This document shows, piece by piece, positions 32,288-42,181 of a DNA stretch of 64,000 nucleotides. Position numbers and translations under genes: made by a program. The stretch spans positions 452,612 to 516,611 of the forward strand of contig JAIVFI010000038.1 in assembly GCA_025558095.1 (NCBI GenBank), written 5' to 3'. Numbering within the stretch: the first letter of the stretch is position 1; each line of letters begins with the position of its first letter. The notes under the pieces are model-generated. The model was not told the DNA's origin. It saw only the letters and a list, made by a program, of their open reading frames with translations, and made no database searches. Source of the stretch: Hyaloraphidium curvatum. Taxonomy: Eukaryota; Monoblepharomycota; Hyaloraphidiomycetes; Hyaloraphidiales; Hyaloraphidiaceae.

Positions 32288-34313
32288 ATGCTCCGTCTGC
32301 CGCGCGTCGCGCCCCGCCTGGCCGCGGGCCTTGCCCGCGGCGTCTCGACGACCTCCACGCCGCGCGCCGCCGCGGTCGCCACGGCGCCCGCCCCGCCGGC
32401 GGTCGACACGGCGTGGTCGTCGCTGCCCAACTCGTCGCGGTACCCGCCGATGAGCGAGGCCGAGATGGTGCGGCTGTGCAAGGAGCACACGATCTACACG
32501 TGGACCGCCGGCAACGCCGTGGCGCCGCTGCCCGTCGTGCGCGCCGAGGGCGCGTACATGTACGGGCCCAACGGCGAGCGCACGCTCGACTTCAACGCGC
32601 AGCTCATGAGCGTCATGATCGGCCACGGCGACCAGCGCGTCAAGGACGCCATGAAGCGCCAGATCGACGAGCTCATTTTCGTGTACCCCCAGGTTGGTAG
32701 TGGGCACGCGGACCTGAGTGAGGAACGGAGCGGAGTGGACCCTGCCTGTGCCGTCCTCGGTCTTGCCTGCTCAATTGTGGAGTTCTGGAGTTTTGTTTCG
32801 CTATTGGGGTTCTCAGGATGCCGGGGAGCGCTCGTCGTAGGACGGTTGCGCCTGGGCCGACTGTCTCCCGCGCCGGGCTCGCCTTATCTCGCGCCCCGAT
32901 TGCCGGGTGCCTCCGTGGCCAAACTCGTCTAACATTTCCTTCCCTTTCCCTCTTCTCCGCTCCTTGCTTGCAGACGGCGACGCCCGTCCGCGCCCGCCTC
33001 GGCAAGCTGCTCTCCGAGACCGTTCCCGGCATGGATGCCTTCTTCTTCGCCCTCGGCGGCGCCGAGGCCAACGAGAACGCGATCAAACTCGCGCGCCTGT
33101 ACACGGGGAAGCACAAGGTCATGTGCAGGCTTCGGTCGTGTGGGTGTGCTGCCCTCTGGACTTCGGTAGACTATGCTGATCTTCGTCCTCCGACCTTCGC
33201 TCGCTCAACTCTGATGGCCCCTTCCTCAACCATTTCTTTCCCCCGCTACCACATCGCGTCTCCCAAATTTGGTGGATGGCAGACCACGGCGGCACCCACC
33301 TCACCCTCTCCATGACCGGCGACCCGCGCCGTGCCTCTGCCGGGGTCGAGACCCCGGGCCTGATCCACGTCATGAACCCCCGCCCCTACTCCTTCTCCTT
33401 CGGCTCCACCGACACCGAGATCACGCGCAACTACCTGACCTACATCGAGGAGGTCATCCTCGAGGAGGGGCCCGGGTCGATCGCGGCCATGATCAACGAG
33501 ACCGTGACGGGGACCAACGGCGTGCTGGTGCCGCCGGCGGGGCTGATGGAGGGGCTGAGGGCGCTGTGCGACAAGTACAACATCGTGATGATCTGCGACG
33601 AGGTCATGTGCGGGTTCGGAAGGACGGGCAAGATGATGGGTGGGTTGCGGCGGGCCGTCCGCTGTTCCGTCAGGTCGCTCACGGCTCAAACCCACAGCCT
33701 ACGAGCACTTCAACATCGTCCCCGACCTCGTCACCATGGCCAAGGGCCTCACCTCGTCCTACTTCCCCCTCGGCGCCGTCGGCATGACCAAGAAGATCCA
33801 CGACTTTTTCCAGACCAACAACTACGGCGGCGGCCTGACCTACAACTCGCACCCCCTGGGACTGGCCACGGCCGAGGCCGTGCTCGAAGTGATGAAGGAG
33901 GACAAGCTAGTGGAGAACGCGGCGCGGATGGAGGGGCACCTCAAGAAGCACGTGGCAGAGATGAAGAGGAAGCACCCGAGCTTCAAGGAGGGCAGGGTCA
34001 TCGGGCTGTTCTGCATGGTGGGTCGCCATCGCCGGCAGCGGGGGAATGTGGTGGCTGACTTTGCCCGGTGTCTCCGCAGATGGACCTCCAGAAGAACTCG
34101 CGCGGCGACCCCTTCGTGCCCTACAACGGCCCCCCGAGCAAGGCCATGAACGAGCTCGGCGCCTTCTTCCGCAAGGAGGGCCTCTTCACCTTCCTGCGGT
34201 GGTCCACCTTCTCGTGCATACCCCCGCTCAACATCACCGAGGAGCAGCTGGCCGAGGGCTTCGAGATCGTCGACCGGGGGCTGGAGATCACGGACAGGGC
34301 GTTCGAGGGTTAG
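32288..34313 (+). CDS. Class III PLP-dependent aminotransferase, probably mitochondrial
   Basis: Five exons: 32288-32692, 32974-33139, 33283-33639, 33698-34017 and 34080-34313, giving 493 aa. The N-terminus (MLRLPRVAPRLAAGLARGVS) looks like a mitochondrial presequence. Family landmarks: FFALGGAEANENAIKLAR (cofactor phosphate site), RLRSYHGGTHLTLSMTGDPR (restored by joining exons 2 and 3), MICDEVMCGFGRTGKM (Asp binding the pyridine N) and LVTMAKGLTSSYFPLG, with Schiff-base Lys at about 325. Long omega-amino acid or taurine:pyruvate-type aminotransferases have this pattern; the amino donor is not predictable. The first two introns (281 and 143 bp) are several times longer than the window average. 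Confidence 0.9.
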
Positions 34314-34931
34314 GCGGGCGGATCGATGCCGAAGAGTGCCATCGCGTGTAGTCCTTTCCGGGCGTGTCTATAGACGGATCGTGTGACGTCTGAGTTCTTC
34401 GCGTCCCCTGGCCGATGAAGCAGGCATTTGTGACTGGGGTGTCCAGTCATCGGTCGACACCCCACTAACAATATCTGCGCTCAGCTCCGAGGCTTTTGCC
34501 CACGGATTGCCCTTGAGCGCTCGACACTTTAAGTCCGCGACATGATCTTGTCGGGCATGCCACCAGCGCTCAGATCGGAGTTCGAGGGCAAGTTCACGGT
34601 CTGCGGGGTCGGGGTTGGATGTGGATGTCGAACTACACAGTCAGCTACGGGGAAGATGTCCTTAAAGAAGCGCACACGTGTGAAAGGCTCGTCGGACCAG
34701 AGCGGGCAACCCGGGACGCTCTCGGCGACTTAGTCATGATCTGTCGAGGCTGAGGGTCCAAAGCGACGGAGAGGATCATGGCCGCGGACGAGGCTGATGT
34801 TCCAGACTGTGCAAAGCAAGGGAACTCGGTTTTTGTATTGAGTTGGGCAGCTTGTACGTCAGGAATCTGGTATACCTTTCCTCAGCGGGCCTGGTGGACC
34901 GATGCACGTCAGTGACGCGCTCTAGCTTTCA
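34314..34931. other. Intergenic region, no gene recognised
   Basis: About 620 bp between the convergent aminotransferase and MscL genes. It has noticeably lower GC than the flanking coding sequence and only one short open frame (34542-34733), with no recognisable features. It probably contains the 3' untranslated regions of both genes. Confidence 0.5.
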
Positions 34932-36302
34932 CTAGAGCCCATGATTGCCCACCTTGACCCCCGCAGCACCCCCGGTCTTCTTGTCCGACACCTTTTTCGC
35001 CCCACTCGGAGCAGCCTGCGCCTCCTCGTACGGCACCGGCCCCTGCAGCACGCTCGCACACGCGCGGCACTTGACCGCCTTCTTGGGCACCTTTTCCAGG
35101 CAGTACGGGCAGGGAGCCATCTCCTTGTCGGCCTTGGCCTTGGCCTCTGCGTCGAGCCGGGCCTTCTGGTCCTGCGTGACGGCGAACAGGCGGACGATCA
35201 TGTAGAGCACGGGCGCTGCGCCATCACAGGTCAACTGGTGTCTGTCGGCGAAAGCTAGGAGGTCTGGGCCCACCAATGAAGAGGAAGTTGAGGATTGTTT
35301 GGCACCAATGGCCCCAGTAGATCGCGACCGCGCCGTCGGACTTGGCGAGCTCGTACGAATCGTAGGTCGTGTTGCCAGAGGAGCCGGGCCGGATAACATG
35401 CAGCTTGTTGATCAGGGCGGGGCCATCAGCGGTGAGGCTCGCGAGGACCGGAGAGAGAAAATCATCAACAGTCTGCGGGTGCGGGACCGCAGAAATCAGT
35501 GAGGCCGGGGCCAAGACGTTGGACAGATACTCACAGCGTTGACGATAGAGGTAAAGCCGGCCCCAATGATCACACCGACGGCCAGGTCGAGGACGTTCTG
35601 AGTGCGAAGAGTCGAAAATGAGATCGATAATCGCCACGCCCAGCCGGCACGCCACTCACCCCACGGTTGATGAAGGCGACAAAATCAGAAAAGAGCCACT
35701 CCATGCCCCTGGCTACGTAGAGCACGTTCTCCTCGATCTCGTCCGGGACAAAGTCGCTGGTGGCGGCAACGTTGAGCGCCGTCCAAAGGGACAAAGCCCC
35801 GCCTTCAGCCCGCACCTGATGATTTTCTTGACGTCCTGCACCGCACTTTCGATGTCCTCCTTCACGTCTCCGATCTTGTCCGCCAGCGACGCCACGGCCG
35901 CGGCAATAGCAGGCTCGTCCTCTTCCTCGGCGAGCTGCGCGGCCACCTCGGCCTCAGCCATGGCCTCGGCGACCGTCTCCTTTGCTTCTTCCATCATAGC
36001 TTTCGCGGCTTCGGCGGTCGATTGCGCCGAATCCATGAGCTGCTCGGCGTTGGCGAGGTGCTCCTCGGCGTCGACTGGAGCCATGCAAAAAGGGGTCAGA
36101 TGCCATCTCCAGAGCCTCACGAGCCCATCTCGATCACAATCGGAGGCCACGGAGCAGCGCTGGTGCCCCTGGTTCGCCCTCCCCGGCTCGACCCCTCCGC
36201 CAACCCTCCTTTCTCGCCCCGCCGCGTCGCCGCACCTTTGCCGTCACTGTTGAGGTCGCGCGCGTCCTTCCCGTCCGCCACGGGCGCCGGTTCGCTGACC
36301 AT
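34932..36302 (-). CDS. MscL-type mechanosensitive channel with N-terminal EF-hand and helical extension
   Basis: Six exons: 36236-36302, 35816-36074, 35660-35756, 35535-35597, 35274-35472 and 34932-35215, giving 322 aa. Residues 16-27 form a canonical EF-hand loop (DLNSDGKVDAEE; ligands at positions 1, 3, 5, 9 and 12), split by the first intron (161 bp) between positions 7 and 8. Residues about 28-100 are Ala/Glu-rich and predicted helical (AEAAKAMMEEAKETVAEAMA). The channel domain follows: LFSDFVAFINRGNVLDLAVG, then VIIGAGFTSIVNATVDDFLS (TM1), a periplasmic-type loop with N-T-T, and TM2 (HWCQTILNFLFIGAPVLYMI). It ends with a zinc-ribbon-like CPYCLEKVPKKAVKCRAC, as in other eukaryotic and bacterial MscL proteins. 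Role: osmotic or membrane-tension release. The EF-hand suggests calcium tuning (inference). The first exon is short, and its start codon could lie further upstream. Confidence 0.82.
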
Positions 36303-36688
36303 CTTTCCCGCGCTCGTTTTGATGGCTTTGATTCGCGGGAAGAGGGAGGAATGGCCGGGGAGAAGGCGGCCAAGAAGAAGATTCGCGGACCCTGACCTCT
36401 GAGAGGTCGGTCCCGCCGCCGCCGCCTTTCCGACGCGTCTGAGTCCGGGAGCTAAGTGAGCATGGCGAAACAATACTTACGGAGGACGATGCGCGCCGAC
36501 AATCGCATTGACTGGTCGCACGGGAACGGGGTGTGTACCATCACCACGTGTGTAGATCCGAGGAGAGCAACGAACCATCATCTCTAGATGATCGGGCCAA
36601 TACGATCGCTACTTTATTCTTGATGCCCAATCCAAGGCGAGCGCATACGGCTGATTGTCGGCAAACGGCTTGTTCCAACTGCGGTCGC
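36303..36688. other. Intergenic region, no gene recognised
   Basis: About 390 bp between the MscL start and the alpha/beta-hydrolase stop. In-frame sequence upstream of the MscL ATG stays open to about 36473 but is basic and low complexity. I see nothing else. Confidence 0.45.
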
Positions 36689-37868
36689 TCACTTCTTGGC
36701 CGCGAGGTGCTCCTTGAACCACGCGACCTGCTCCTTCGAGTTCTTACCGAACCAATCGCCCTCGTAGCTTCAGCGCCCCGTGTTAGCATGAACAACTGCC
36801 GCCGTCCGGAATCCACCCACGGGTCAAAGTGTCCGCAGTCGAGCATCACGAACTTCTTGGTGCCGCCGAGCTTCTCCTCGTACAGCTGCTTAGCCAGCTT
36901 GGACGGCACCAGCGAGTCGTGCTCGGCAGCCACCATGAGTAGCGGCGTGGGTGCGATCAGGGGGAGGAAGTCCCCGGGGTTGTAGGCCGCGGTGAGCTCG
37001 ACGCTGCGGGCCGTGATGGCGTTGGTCCACACGCCGGGGTGCTTCTTCTCGAAGCTAGGCGGAATCCGTCAGCCGAGGCCAACGACTGGCCGTTGGATCA
37101 CCCACTTGTCGAAGAAGGTGAAGCTGTCGTCGGTCGGGAGCGCCACGCCGACGTTGTCCTTGGCCACGACCGGCAGCATCACCGGCTTCTCGCCCTTGAA
37201 CCTGGCCGACCTGTCCGCCGCGAACAGCGCGCGCATGGCCGCCTGGCCCTCGGCAGGCAGCCCGCCGAAGAAGGTCGAGCCCGAAAGGAGCGCGACCTGC
37301 GAGACGGCGCACTTGATACGCTTGTCCGTGGCCGTGGCGACGATGACGTTGCCGCCCGAGTACGACGAGCCCCAGCCACCGACCCGGTCCGGGTCCGTTG
37401 ACTCCTTGGTGATGGCGTACGAGATGGCGTCGCTGTAGTCCGAGACCTGCAGCCACGGCTGGATCTCGCCGCGGGGCTGGCCCTCGGACTCGCCGAAATT
37501 GCGGTTGTCGAACACCAGCGCGTTGAACCCGTTGCGGGCAAACTCCTCGGCGAACGAATCCAGCGCCATCTCCTTGACGGCCGAGAGGCCGTGTGCCATC
37601 ACGATGGTCGGGCGTTTGGCCTCCGAGGACAGGCCCTCGTACCACCAGGCGCGGAGGAGGGTCCCATCGGTGGCCTTAAACTCCACCTTTTGCTGGACGG
37701 CTGCGGTGGTATTGGGGTCGTGGCGACGCGCCGAGAGAGGATTCGTTCGCCGGTCCGGGTTCAAGCGGCGGGGTTCAGGGCGCCACGGAAACAGGCGTCA
37801 GACGACGGGGCGCCAAACGGCAACGCCCCGAGATGCTCACGCGAGGCACCGGCGTCTGCGGCGGGCAT
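36689..37868 (-). CDS. Alpha/beta-hydrolase (dienelactone-hydrolase/peptidase-like)
   Basis: Four exons: 37841-37868, 37106-37700, 36821-37054 and 36689-36767, giving 311 aa. The first exon is only 28 bp (MPAADAGAS) followed by a 140-bp intron; it was chosen because the main exon has no ATG and a GTGAGC donor in phase 1 gives MPAADAGASPVQQKVEFKAT. Fold landmarks: oxyanion strand PTIVMAHGLSAVKEM, nucleophile elbow GGWGSSYSGGNVIVA, acid in MVAAEHDSLVPSKL, and His in MLDCGHFDPYEGDWFG, restored by the last splice. This is a common fungal family of uncharacterised hydrolases acting on small esters or lactones. It is cytosolic, with no signal peptide. A GTGCCT donor 9 bp earlier would also fit. Confidence 0.82.
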
Positions 37869-38176
37869 TTTGGGCGGCAGCGAGCGGCGGTACGGGAGAG
37901 GGTGGCAAGGGAGACAGTCGTACAGGGGAGTGGCGGATGGAGCCGCCGGCGTGCAGTGCTTCACTCGCGCTTGATCCCGGACATTTCTCCTCCATCCTGA
38001 GAGAAAGCGCTGCAACTACAAGCTGTCAAGACGATTACATCGCTGATCGATCACCTACGGGGCGGCAGGGACGTGTGCGGTGGCAGCACGCTCAGTTAGA
38101 TCGCGAAATCAATACAAAAGGTCCTAATCAGCAGTCATCTCCTCGATCAGAGCACTTGCTCCAGTAAACGGCGCAG
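37869..38176. other. Intergenic region, no gene recognised
   Basis: About 310 bp between the hydrolase start and the thioredoxin-like stop, of mixed composition. Nothing is recognised beyond the presumed hydrolase promoter. Confidence 0.5.
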
Positions 38177-38669
38177 CTACGCGGCCCCTGCTTTCGCCGC
38201 CTCTGCCCTCTCCATCTCGGCCAGCATCTCCCTCCCCTTCTCGGTCCGCGGGATCAGCTTCGGGCGGTAGTAGCTCCGCACCACGTCGTGCGTCTTGCTC
38301 CAATCGCTCCCCGACACGCCGCCGACGCGCCGCCCGTTCCAGTACAACGCGATGTGGGGCAGGCCGTCCGGCAGTGCCTCGCCGGCGCGCGGGCACGCGT
38401 CCACGTCGGCCTTGGCGAAGACCGCGTCCGGGAATTCGGCGGGGAGCGTCTCGAAGCGGCCTGCGATGAGCTGGCACGGCTCGCTGGGGCGGCCGCCACG
38501 CAGGGGTGAGCTCGCGGGTCGGCCAGTCAGGGCTCGAGGGACCCCACCACCACGCCGCCGAAAACTCGACGGCGACGAGCTTGCCCGCCGTGCCGTCGAT
38601 CAGACGCTGCAGCTCGTCGTCGTTGCTGGGGGAAAGCACGTCGGACGGCGATGGCGAGGCCTGGGTCAT
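38177..38669 (-). CDS. Thioredoxin-like protein with atypical CEPC site
   Basis: Two exons: 38551-38669 and 38177-38483, joined across a 67-bp intron in phase 2, giving 141 aa. Thioredoxin-fold pattern: LQRLIDGTAGKLVAVEFSAA, then CEPCQLIAGRFETLPAEFPD, then FAKADVDACPRAGEALPDGL (the cis-Pro in GLPHIALYWNGRRVG), then a C-terminal helix. Splicing creates the first Cys from TG|C, so the active site reads A-C-E-P-C in place of the usual W-C-G-P-C: both redox Cys are kept, while the Trp and the CGPC Gly are lost. A C-terminal Glu/Lys/Ala-rich tail extends past the domain. It is probably a cytosolic disulphide reductase or redox sensor. The altered dipeptide would shift its redox potential (inference). 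Confidence 0.78.
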
Positions 38670-38837
38670 TCCGGAGAAGTTCTGCTCTTGGCGGGTCCCA
38701 AGTGCTCCAAATCCGAACCCAAGCCAGTAACTGGCAACTGGAAGCAACGCTTTGTCCTTTAAAGCTCAAGGCTCCCAGATCCTCTTCGCACGGTCGGTCT
38801 GGATCAAGAGTCCTCGCCCAGTTCCCATTTCGTTCCT

Positions 38838-38899
38838 CCGGGACAAATGACTCCCCGGGACAAATGACTCTCCGGAAGCTACTCCCAAAGCTACTCCCA
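38838..38899. repeat. Two adjacent short tandem repeats
   Basis: A 17-bp unit (CCGGGACAAATGACTCC) is repeated twice at 38838-38854 and 38855-38871, the second copy differing at its last base. After four bases a 12-bp unit (AAGCTACTCCCA) is repeated twice, perfectly, at 38876-38887 and 38888-38899. Both lie between the thioredoxin-like start and the second PAN-like gene's stop, so they could be promoter elements or simple slippage products. The rest of 38670-39015 shows no gene. Confidence 0.85.
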
Positions 38900-39015
38900 C
38901 TCCGAAGTCATGGCTCAACATAGTACTGCACTGAACTACACGAGAAGCTGGTAACGTAACTTTGTCTTGAATCACCTTCTGCCTAGGAGTACCCCAGGTG
39001 AACCAAGTCCCGAGC

Positions 39016-39560
39016 CTACTGGATGTTGCAAAAGTACAGGTCGTAGCCCGCCGCCGCGTCGTAACCCGAGCACGTGCTCCAGCAGGTGCAAGCGCCGCTG
39101 GTCTTGTGCCTCGCGATGTAGTTCCCGCCGGCCTGGGTCTCGCAGTACCTCAGGCATTCCTCGGGGGAGGCGGTGCCGGTCGTCATCCCGTCGTACAGTT
39201 CGTCGGAGCACACCACGTCGTTCGAAGAAAGCGTGCACTGGTCGGCAAAGTACCGGCGGTACAGGCCGCGCCTGTCTCCTTGGGGGTAGGCAACACAGGC
39301 CACAGAGCCGGCGGGCGCGCCGGGGTAGGCGTACTCGCTGCCGCCGCGGGCGCGGGGACGTTAGCAGCCCATCAGGGCGCCGATTCGCGGCCAAGGAGCG
39401 CTCACCAGTAGGAGGCCTGGTCGCAGTCGGCGCAGGAGCGCCGGAACACGCCGACGTTGCCGGGCGCGGCGGCGGAGACCACCTGCGGCGCGGCGTCCGC
39501 CGCCCCGGCGAGGGCGGCGGCGGCAAGACCGAGGTAGAGAAAGGCTAACGCGATGCGCAT
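39016..39560 (-). CDS. Secreted cysteine-rich protein, PAN/Apple-like (paralogue 2)
   Basis: Two exons: 39406-39560 and 39016-39337, giving 158 aa. The signal peptide (MRIALAFLYLGLAAAALAGA) is followed by RRSCADCDQASYCEYAYPGA, GSVACVAYPQGDRRGLYRRY, then TASPEECLRYCETQAGGNYI and CTCWSTCSGYD, ending YDLYFCNIQ. The intron (68 bp) sits in the same place and phase as intron 2 of the gene at 13398-14033, and here too it converts TG|G to a Cys. The conserved frame is C-x-x-C-[DE]-x-x-x-Y-C-x-x-A-Y-P-G-A-P-x-G-S-x-A-C-V-x-Y followed by Y-R-R-Y. The PAN-like half is more diverged. Probably a cell-surface or secreted binding protein. Ligand unknown. Confidence 0.75.
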
Positions 39561-39671
39561 GACGGTAGGACAGAGGTGTGCAGCGGCCTGAAATGTCGAT
39601 TTGGTGCGTCCCTTGCCTCTGACGTAGTTCGGAGGCTGGTGAAGGACTTCACCCTTGCAGCCCAAGGATCC

Positions 39672-40496
39672 CTAACCCTCAGTTCGAAAGGTCACGTCAA
39701 AATGTCGCATCTCGATTTGAAAGTGCCGGATTGATGATCTTGGGATGCGGAACAAGCAAAGGCACGCGGTATCCGTGGTCAAAGGCGGGATGTCCGGTCG
39801 TCCCATCGGACACGAATCGTTCCGGTGGACGCCCGGCAGGTAGTTTCTCGGCAGCTCTAAAAAGGAGAAATCTGCTGTCGACGCCCGTGGCCGGCTCTTT
39901 GACAGTGATTCGGGGGTTATCACAATCGTTGGAAGCACCCGACGACTCTGCGACTCTCTGTCGCCACCGTAATTGTACAGGTTGATTTTCGTCAAAGCAG
40001 GACAGCCCCGCGCGAATGATTCGCAGGCGCAACGGAGCAGTTCGTCGGCAACGTCGGCGTAAATGGTCAGGTTCTCCAGGGCGGGAAACCGGCACGGAAA
40101 AGAGCTAGGTTCCGGCCCCTTGAACTCCGTGCTTCCGAAGTCGATGGTCACCTCCTTCAAGCTCGGCCACTCCAGAGAGGCGAAGAGATAGAACGGAACC
40201 GTCGTGGGGCCATAGATCCTCGCGTCTGTGATATGGGGAGCCAGCGCCCCTGCCAGACCCGAGTTCCACAGCCAGGAAGCTTCATTCTCCTTGTCATTGA
40301 CCACGAAGATGCGGCACATGCTGAACTTGTTGGCCCCGCCGGAATCCATCGCGAAGTTCTTCATGCCAGAGCCCGACCCCAAGAACGCCGACCACTCCTT
40401 GCCATCCGGTTCGTCGGTGCGCATTAAGTGACCAAGCAACCGCGTCACGAAGTACGGGAGCAAAAGCGCGTGCACCGCGCGCGATGCGAAGGCCAT
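39672..40496 (-). CDS. F-box/LRR-like protein, N-terminus uncertain
   Basis: An open frame ends at 39672; Met at 40496 gives 274 aa (MAFASRAVHALLLPYFVTRL), and the frame stays open to 40706 but is Arg-rich there. The start resembles the second half of an F-box (S-R-A-V-H-A-L-L-L-P), followed by LRR-like strands: HITDARIYGPTTVPFYLF, SLKEVTIDFGS, ALENLTIYADVADELLRCAC, ALTKINLYNYGGD. The first half of an F-box (L-P-x-E-L-L) is absent, so the gene is truncated or has an unseen 5' exon. Its 5' end runs head-to-head into the multi-pass membrane gene starting at 40673/40706, leaving little promoter space. It could be a pseudogene. Confidence 0.5.
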   Translation of the reverse strand: MAFASRAVHALLLPYFVTRLLGHLMRTDEPDGKEWSAFLGSGSGMKNFAMDSGGANKFSMCRIFVVNDKENEASWLWNSGLAGALAPHITDARIYGPTTVPFYLFASLEWPSLKEVTIDFGSTEFKGPEPSSFPCRFPALENLTIYADVADELLRCACESFARGCPALTKINLYNYGGDRESQSRRVLPTIVITPESLSKSRPRASTADFSFLELPRNYLPGVHRNDSCPMGRPDIPPLTTDTACLCLFRIPRSSIRHFQIEMRHFDVTFRTEG

Positions 40497-40705
40497 CTCG
40501 CGGTGGGTCTGGATGGGCGACGCGAGCGCCACGGCGAGAAGAGAAGCAGCTCCGGAATCAGGCCGGGAGCCGGATCTTCTTCTTCTCCGGCGTCCATTTC
40601 GTCGCCGCGTGGCTCCATCTCGCGCTTTGCAGATCGGCCCTCGAGCGCGGAGTGTTGGCAGGTGTGTGATCGATGTTTCCACGGAAACCAACGTCCCCCT
40701 CGGCA

Positions 40706-42181
40706 ATGGACGGCGCGGCGGTGATCGACGTGCCCCGCAAGAACGGGCCGTGGAGCGACGTGGCGTGGCTCGGCCTCCTCCCGGGAGAACTGACCCGGGA
40801 CGGCGGAGCCCCGTGGGCAGCCGTGCCTCCCGACCCGGCGCGAGCGGGGCGCGACGCGGACCCGCTCTCGCCCGAACGCGTGGCGCAGGTGCTCTCCGAC
40901 GCCGGGTCGCCGGCGCTGGGCGCCTTTATGGCCTTCCGCATGCGCGCTCTGGCCCGCGCGTCGCTATGGCAGTTCGCACTCTGGTTCTCAATGGCCACGT
41001 TCGCATCCCCGCTCTTGGCCGTGCCTTTTGTCGTAGGCACATACTCGTCGCGGGCACTGGGCACTGTTGTTGCCTCATTTCTCTGGTCGACCATGGCGTG
41101 GTTCGTCGTCAACGCGTTCGGCACGCGGGTTAACTCGGGCCACAGGGATCTCGCGTTCGAGCAGTTCGTGCGCTACGCTCTGTTGCTCGCGACGAATTCG
41201 TCGGACACGGATTCGCTCGTGGAGCACTGGGAGAGGGATTCACGTTGTCCCTGCCCCGCCCCGACGTGCCTTGGCCGGTTTCGGACAACTTTCGCTCGCT
41301 CTCTTGTTGTCCGCACAGTGTACACGTTTGCTTGCCTTTGGACGGCGTACACTTTTCTTGCCTTTTACACCCAGCTGGTGACGCTGGCGGGGTACACATG
41401 GACGCATGCGTGGAGTCTAGCTTTCGCCGTGCTCGGTCTGCTCGCACGGACCATGTGGTACATCGCGGGCGCGCTCGTATTGCCGATGAGCATGAACGCC
41501 GCTCTGCTGGACGTCTCCAGTCGGCTCGAGGTCCGAGCGTTCGATGTTTCGCTGGGCCAACTTGTGGAGTCGGCGGCAGCCGCAGTCTCCTCATTCGGAG
41601 CCGAACGGGAAGCAGCTCAAGAACCTACGTCCCTACCCTCCATTGCCGCCGGCCCGTACTGGATCGTGCACGACGCTCTGGCCCCACGAATGCGCACCAG
41701 GTTCGCCGAATTCCGCCCGAACAGCCACCTCGTGCTCGCTGGCATCGCCATCGAGCTGATATCGGGCTTCATCTACGCCGTCGGCTCCTCCTGTCTGCCC
41801 GCCTGGGTGCTCATGTCCGTCGCCACGTGGATCTCGTTCGCCCTCTCGGACCTCGTCACCGTCGCCCGCGCCAACGCCCGCGCCGGGGCCGTCGCGGACC
41901 TGCACCGCGCCGCCGCCGCCGACCTGCACCGCCTCGTGCTCTCCCTCCCCCCTACGGAGCTTGCGGCCCCGCTCCGCAGGCAGCTCCTGGACCGCGAGTC
42001 CGCGCTCGCCTCCGTGGCGGGCGAGGCGGAGCACATGCGGGCCAGGTTCGCGGGGTTGGTCGTGGACACGGGGGTCGTGAGGACCGTGCTTGCGACGGGG
42101 CTGACGGTGGGGGTGGCGCTGTTTGGGATAGTGAGGGGGTCGGTGGCGGTGACGCTGGAGAGCGTGTGCAACACGGCGTGA
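40706..42181 (+). CDS. Multi-pass membrane protein of an unrecognised family (tandem copy A)
   Basis: Single exon, 491 aa from ATG 40706 (an in-frame ATG at 40673 would add 11). About seven hydrophobic segments: ASLWQFALWFSMATFASPLL, LGTVVASFLWSTMAWFVVNA, VVRTVYTFACLWTAYTFLAF, WTHAWSLAFAVLGLLARTMW, LVLAGIAIELISGFIYAVGS, AWVLMSVATWISFALSDLVT and a last one, TVLATGLTVGVALFGIVRG. A Cys cluster (WERDSRCPCPAPTC) lies in the loop after TM2. A possible catalytic or ligand site is not evident. The next gene (42458-43918) has the same architecture: CPC-x-x-P-x-C, and a C-terminal V-D-x-x-V-x-R-T-V ... V-R-G ending in V-C-x. I know no name for this family. Sensory receptor, transporter and channel are all possible. 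Confidence 0.7.
   Translation: MDGAAVIDVPRKNGPWSDVAWLGLLPGELTRDGGAPWAAVPPDPARAGRDADPLSPERVAQVLSDAGSPALGAFMAFRMRALARASLWQFALWFSMATFASPLLAVPFVVGTYSSRALGTVVASFLWSTMAWFVVNAFGTRVNSGHRDLAFEQFVRYALLLATNSSDTDSLVEHWERDSRCPCPAPTCLGRFRTTFARSLVVRTVYTFACLWTAYTFLAFYTQLVTLAGYTWTHAWSLAFAVLGLLARTMWYIAGALVLPMSMNAALLDVSSRLEVRAFDVSLGQLVESAAAAVSSFGAEREAAQEPTSLPSIAAGPYWIVHDALAPRMRTRFAEFRPNSHLVLAGIAIELISGFIYAVGSSCLPAWVLMSVATWISFALSDLVTVARANARAGAVADLHRAAAADLHRLVLSLPPTELAAPLRRQLLDRESALASVAGEAEHMRARFAGLVVDTGVVRTVLATGLTVGVALFGIVRGSVAVTLESVCNTA

Noticed and set aside
16646-34313. Possible secondary-metabolite gene cluster
   Set aside because: There are tailoring-type enzymes and a pump, but no synthase, no pathway transcription factor and many unrelated genes in between.
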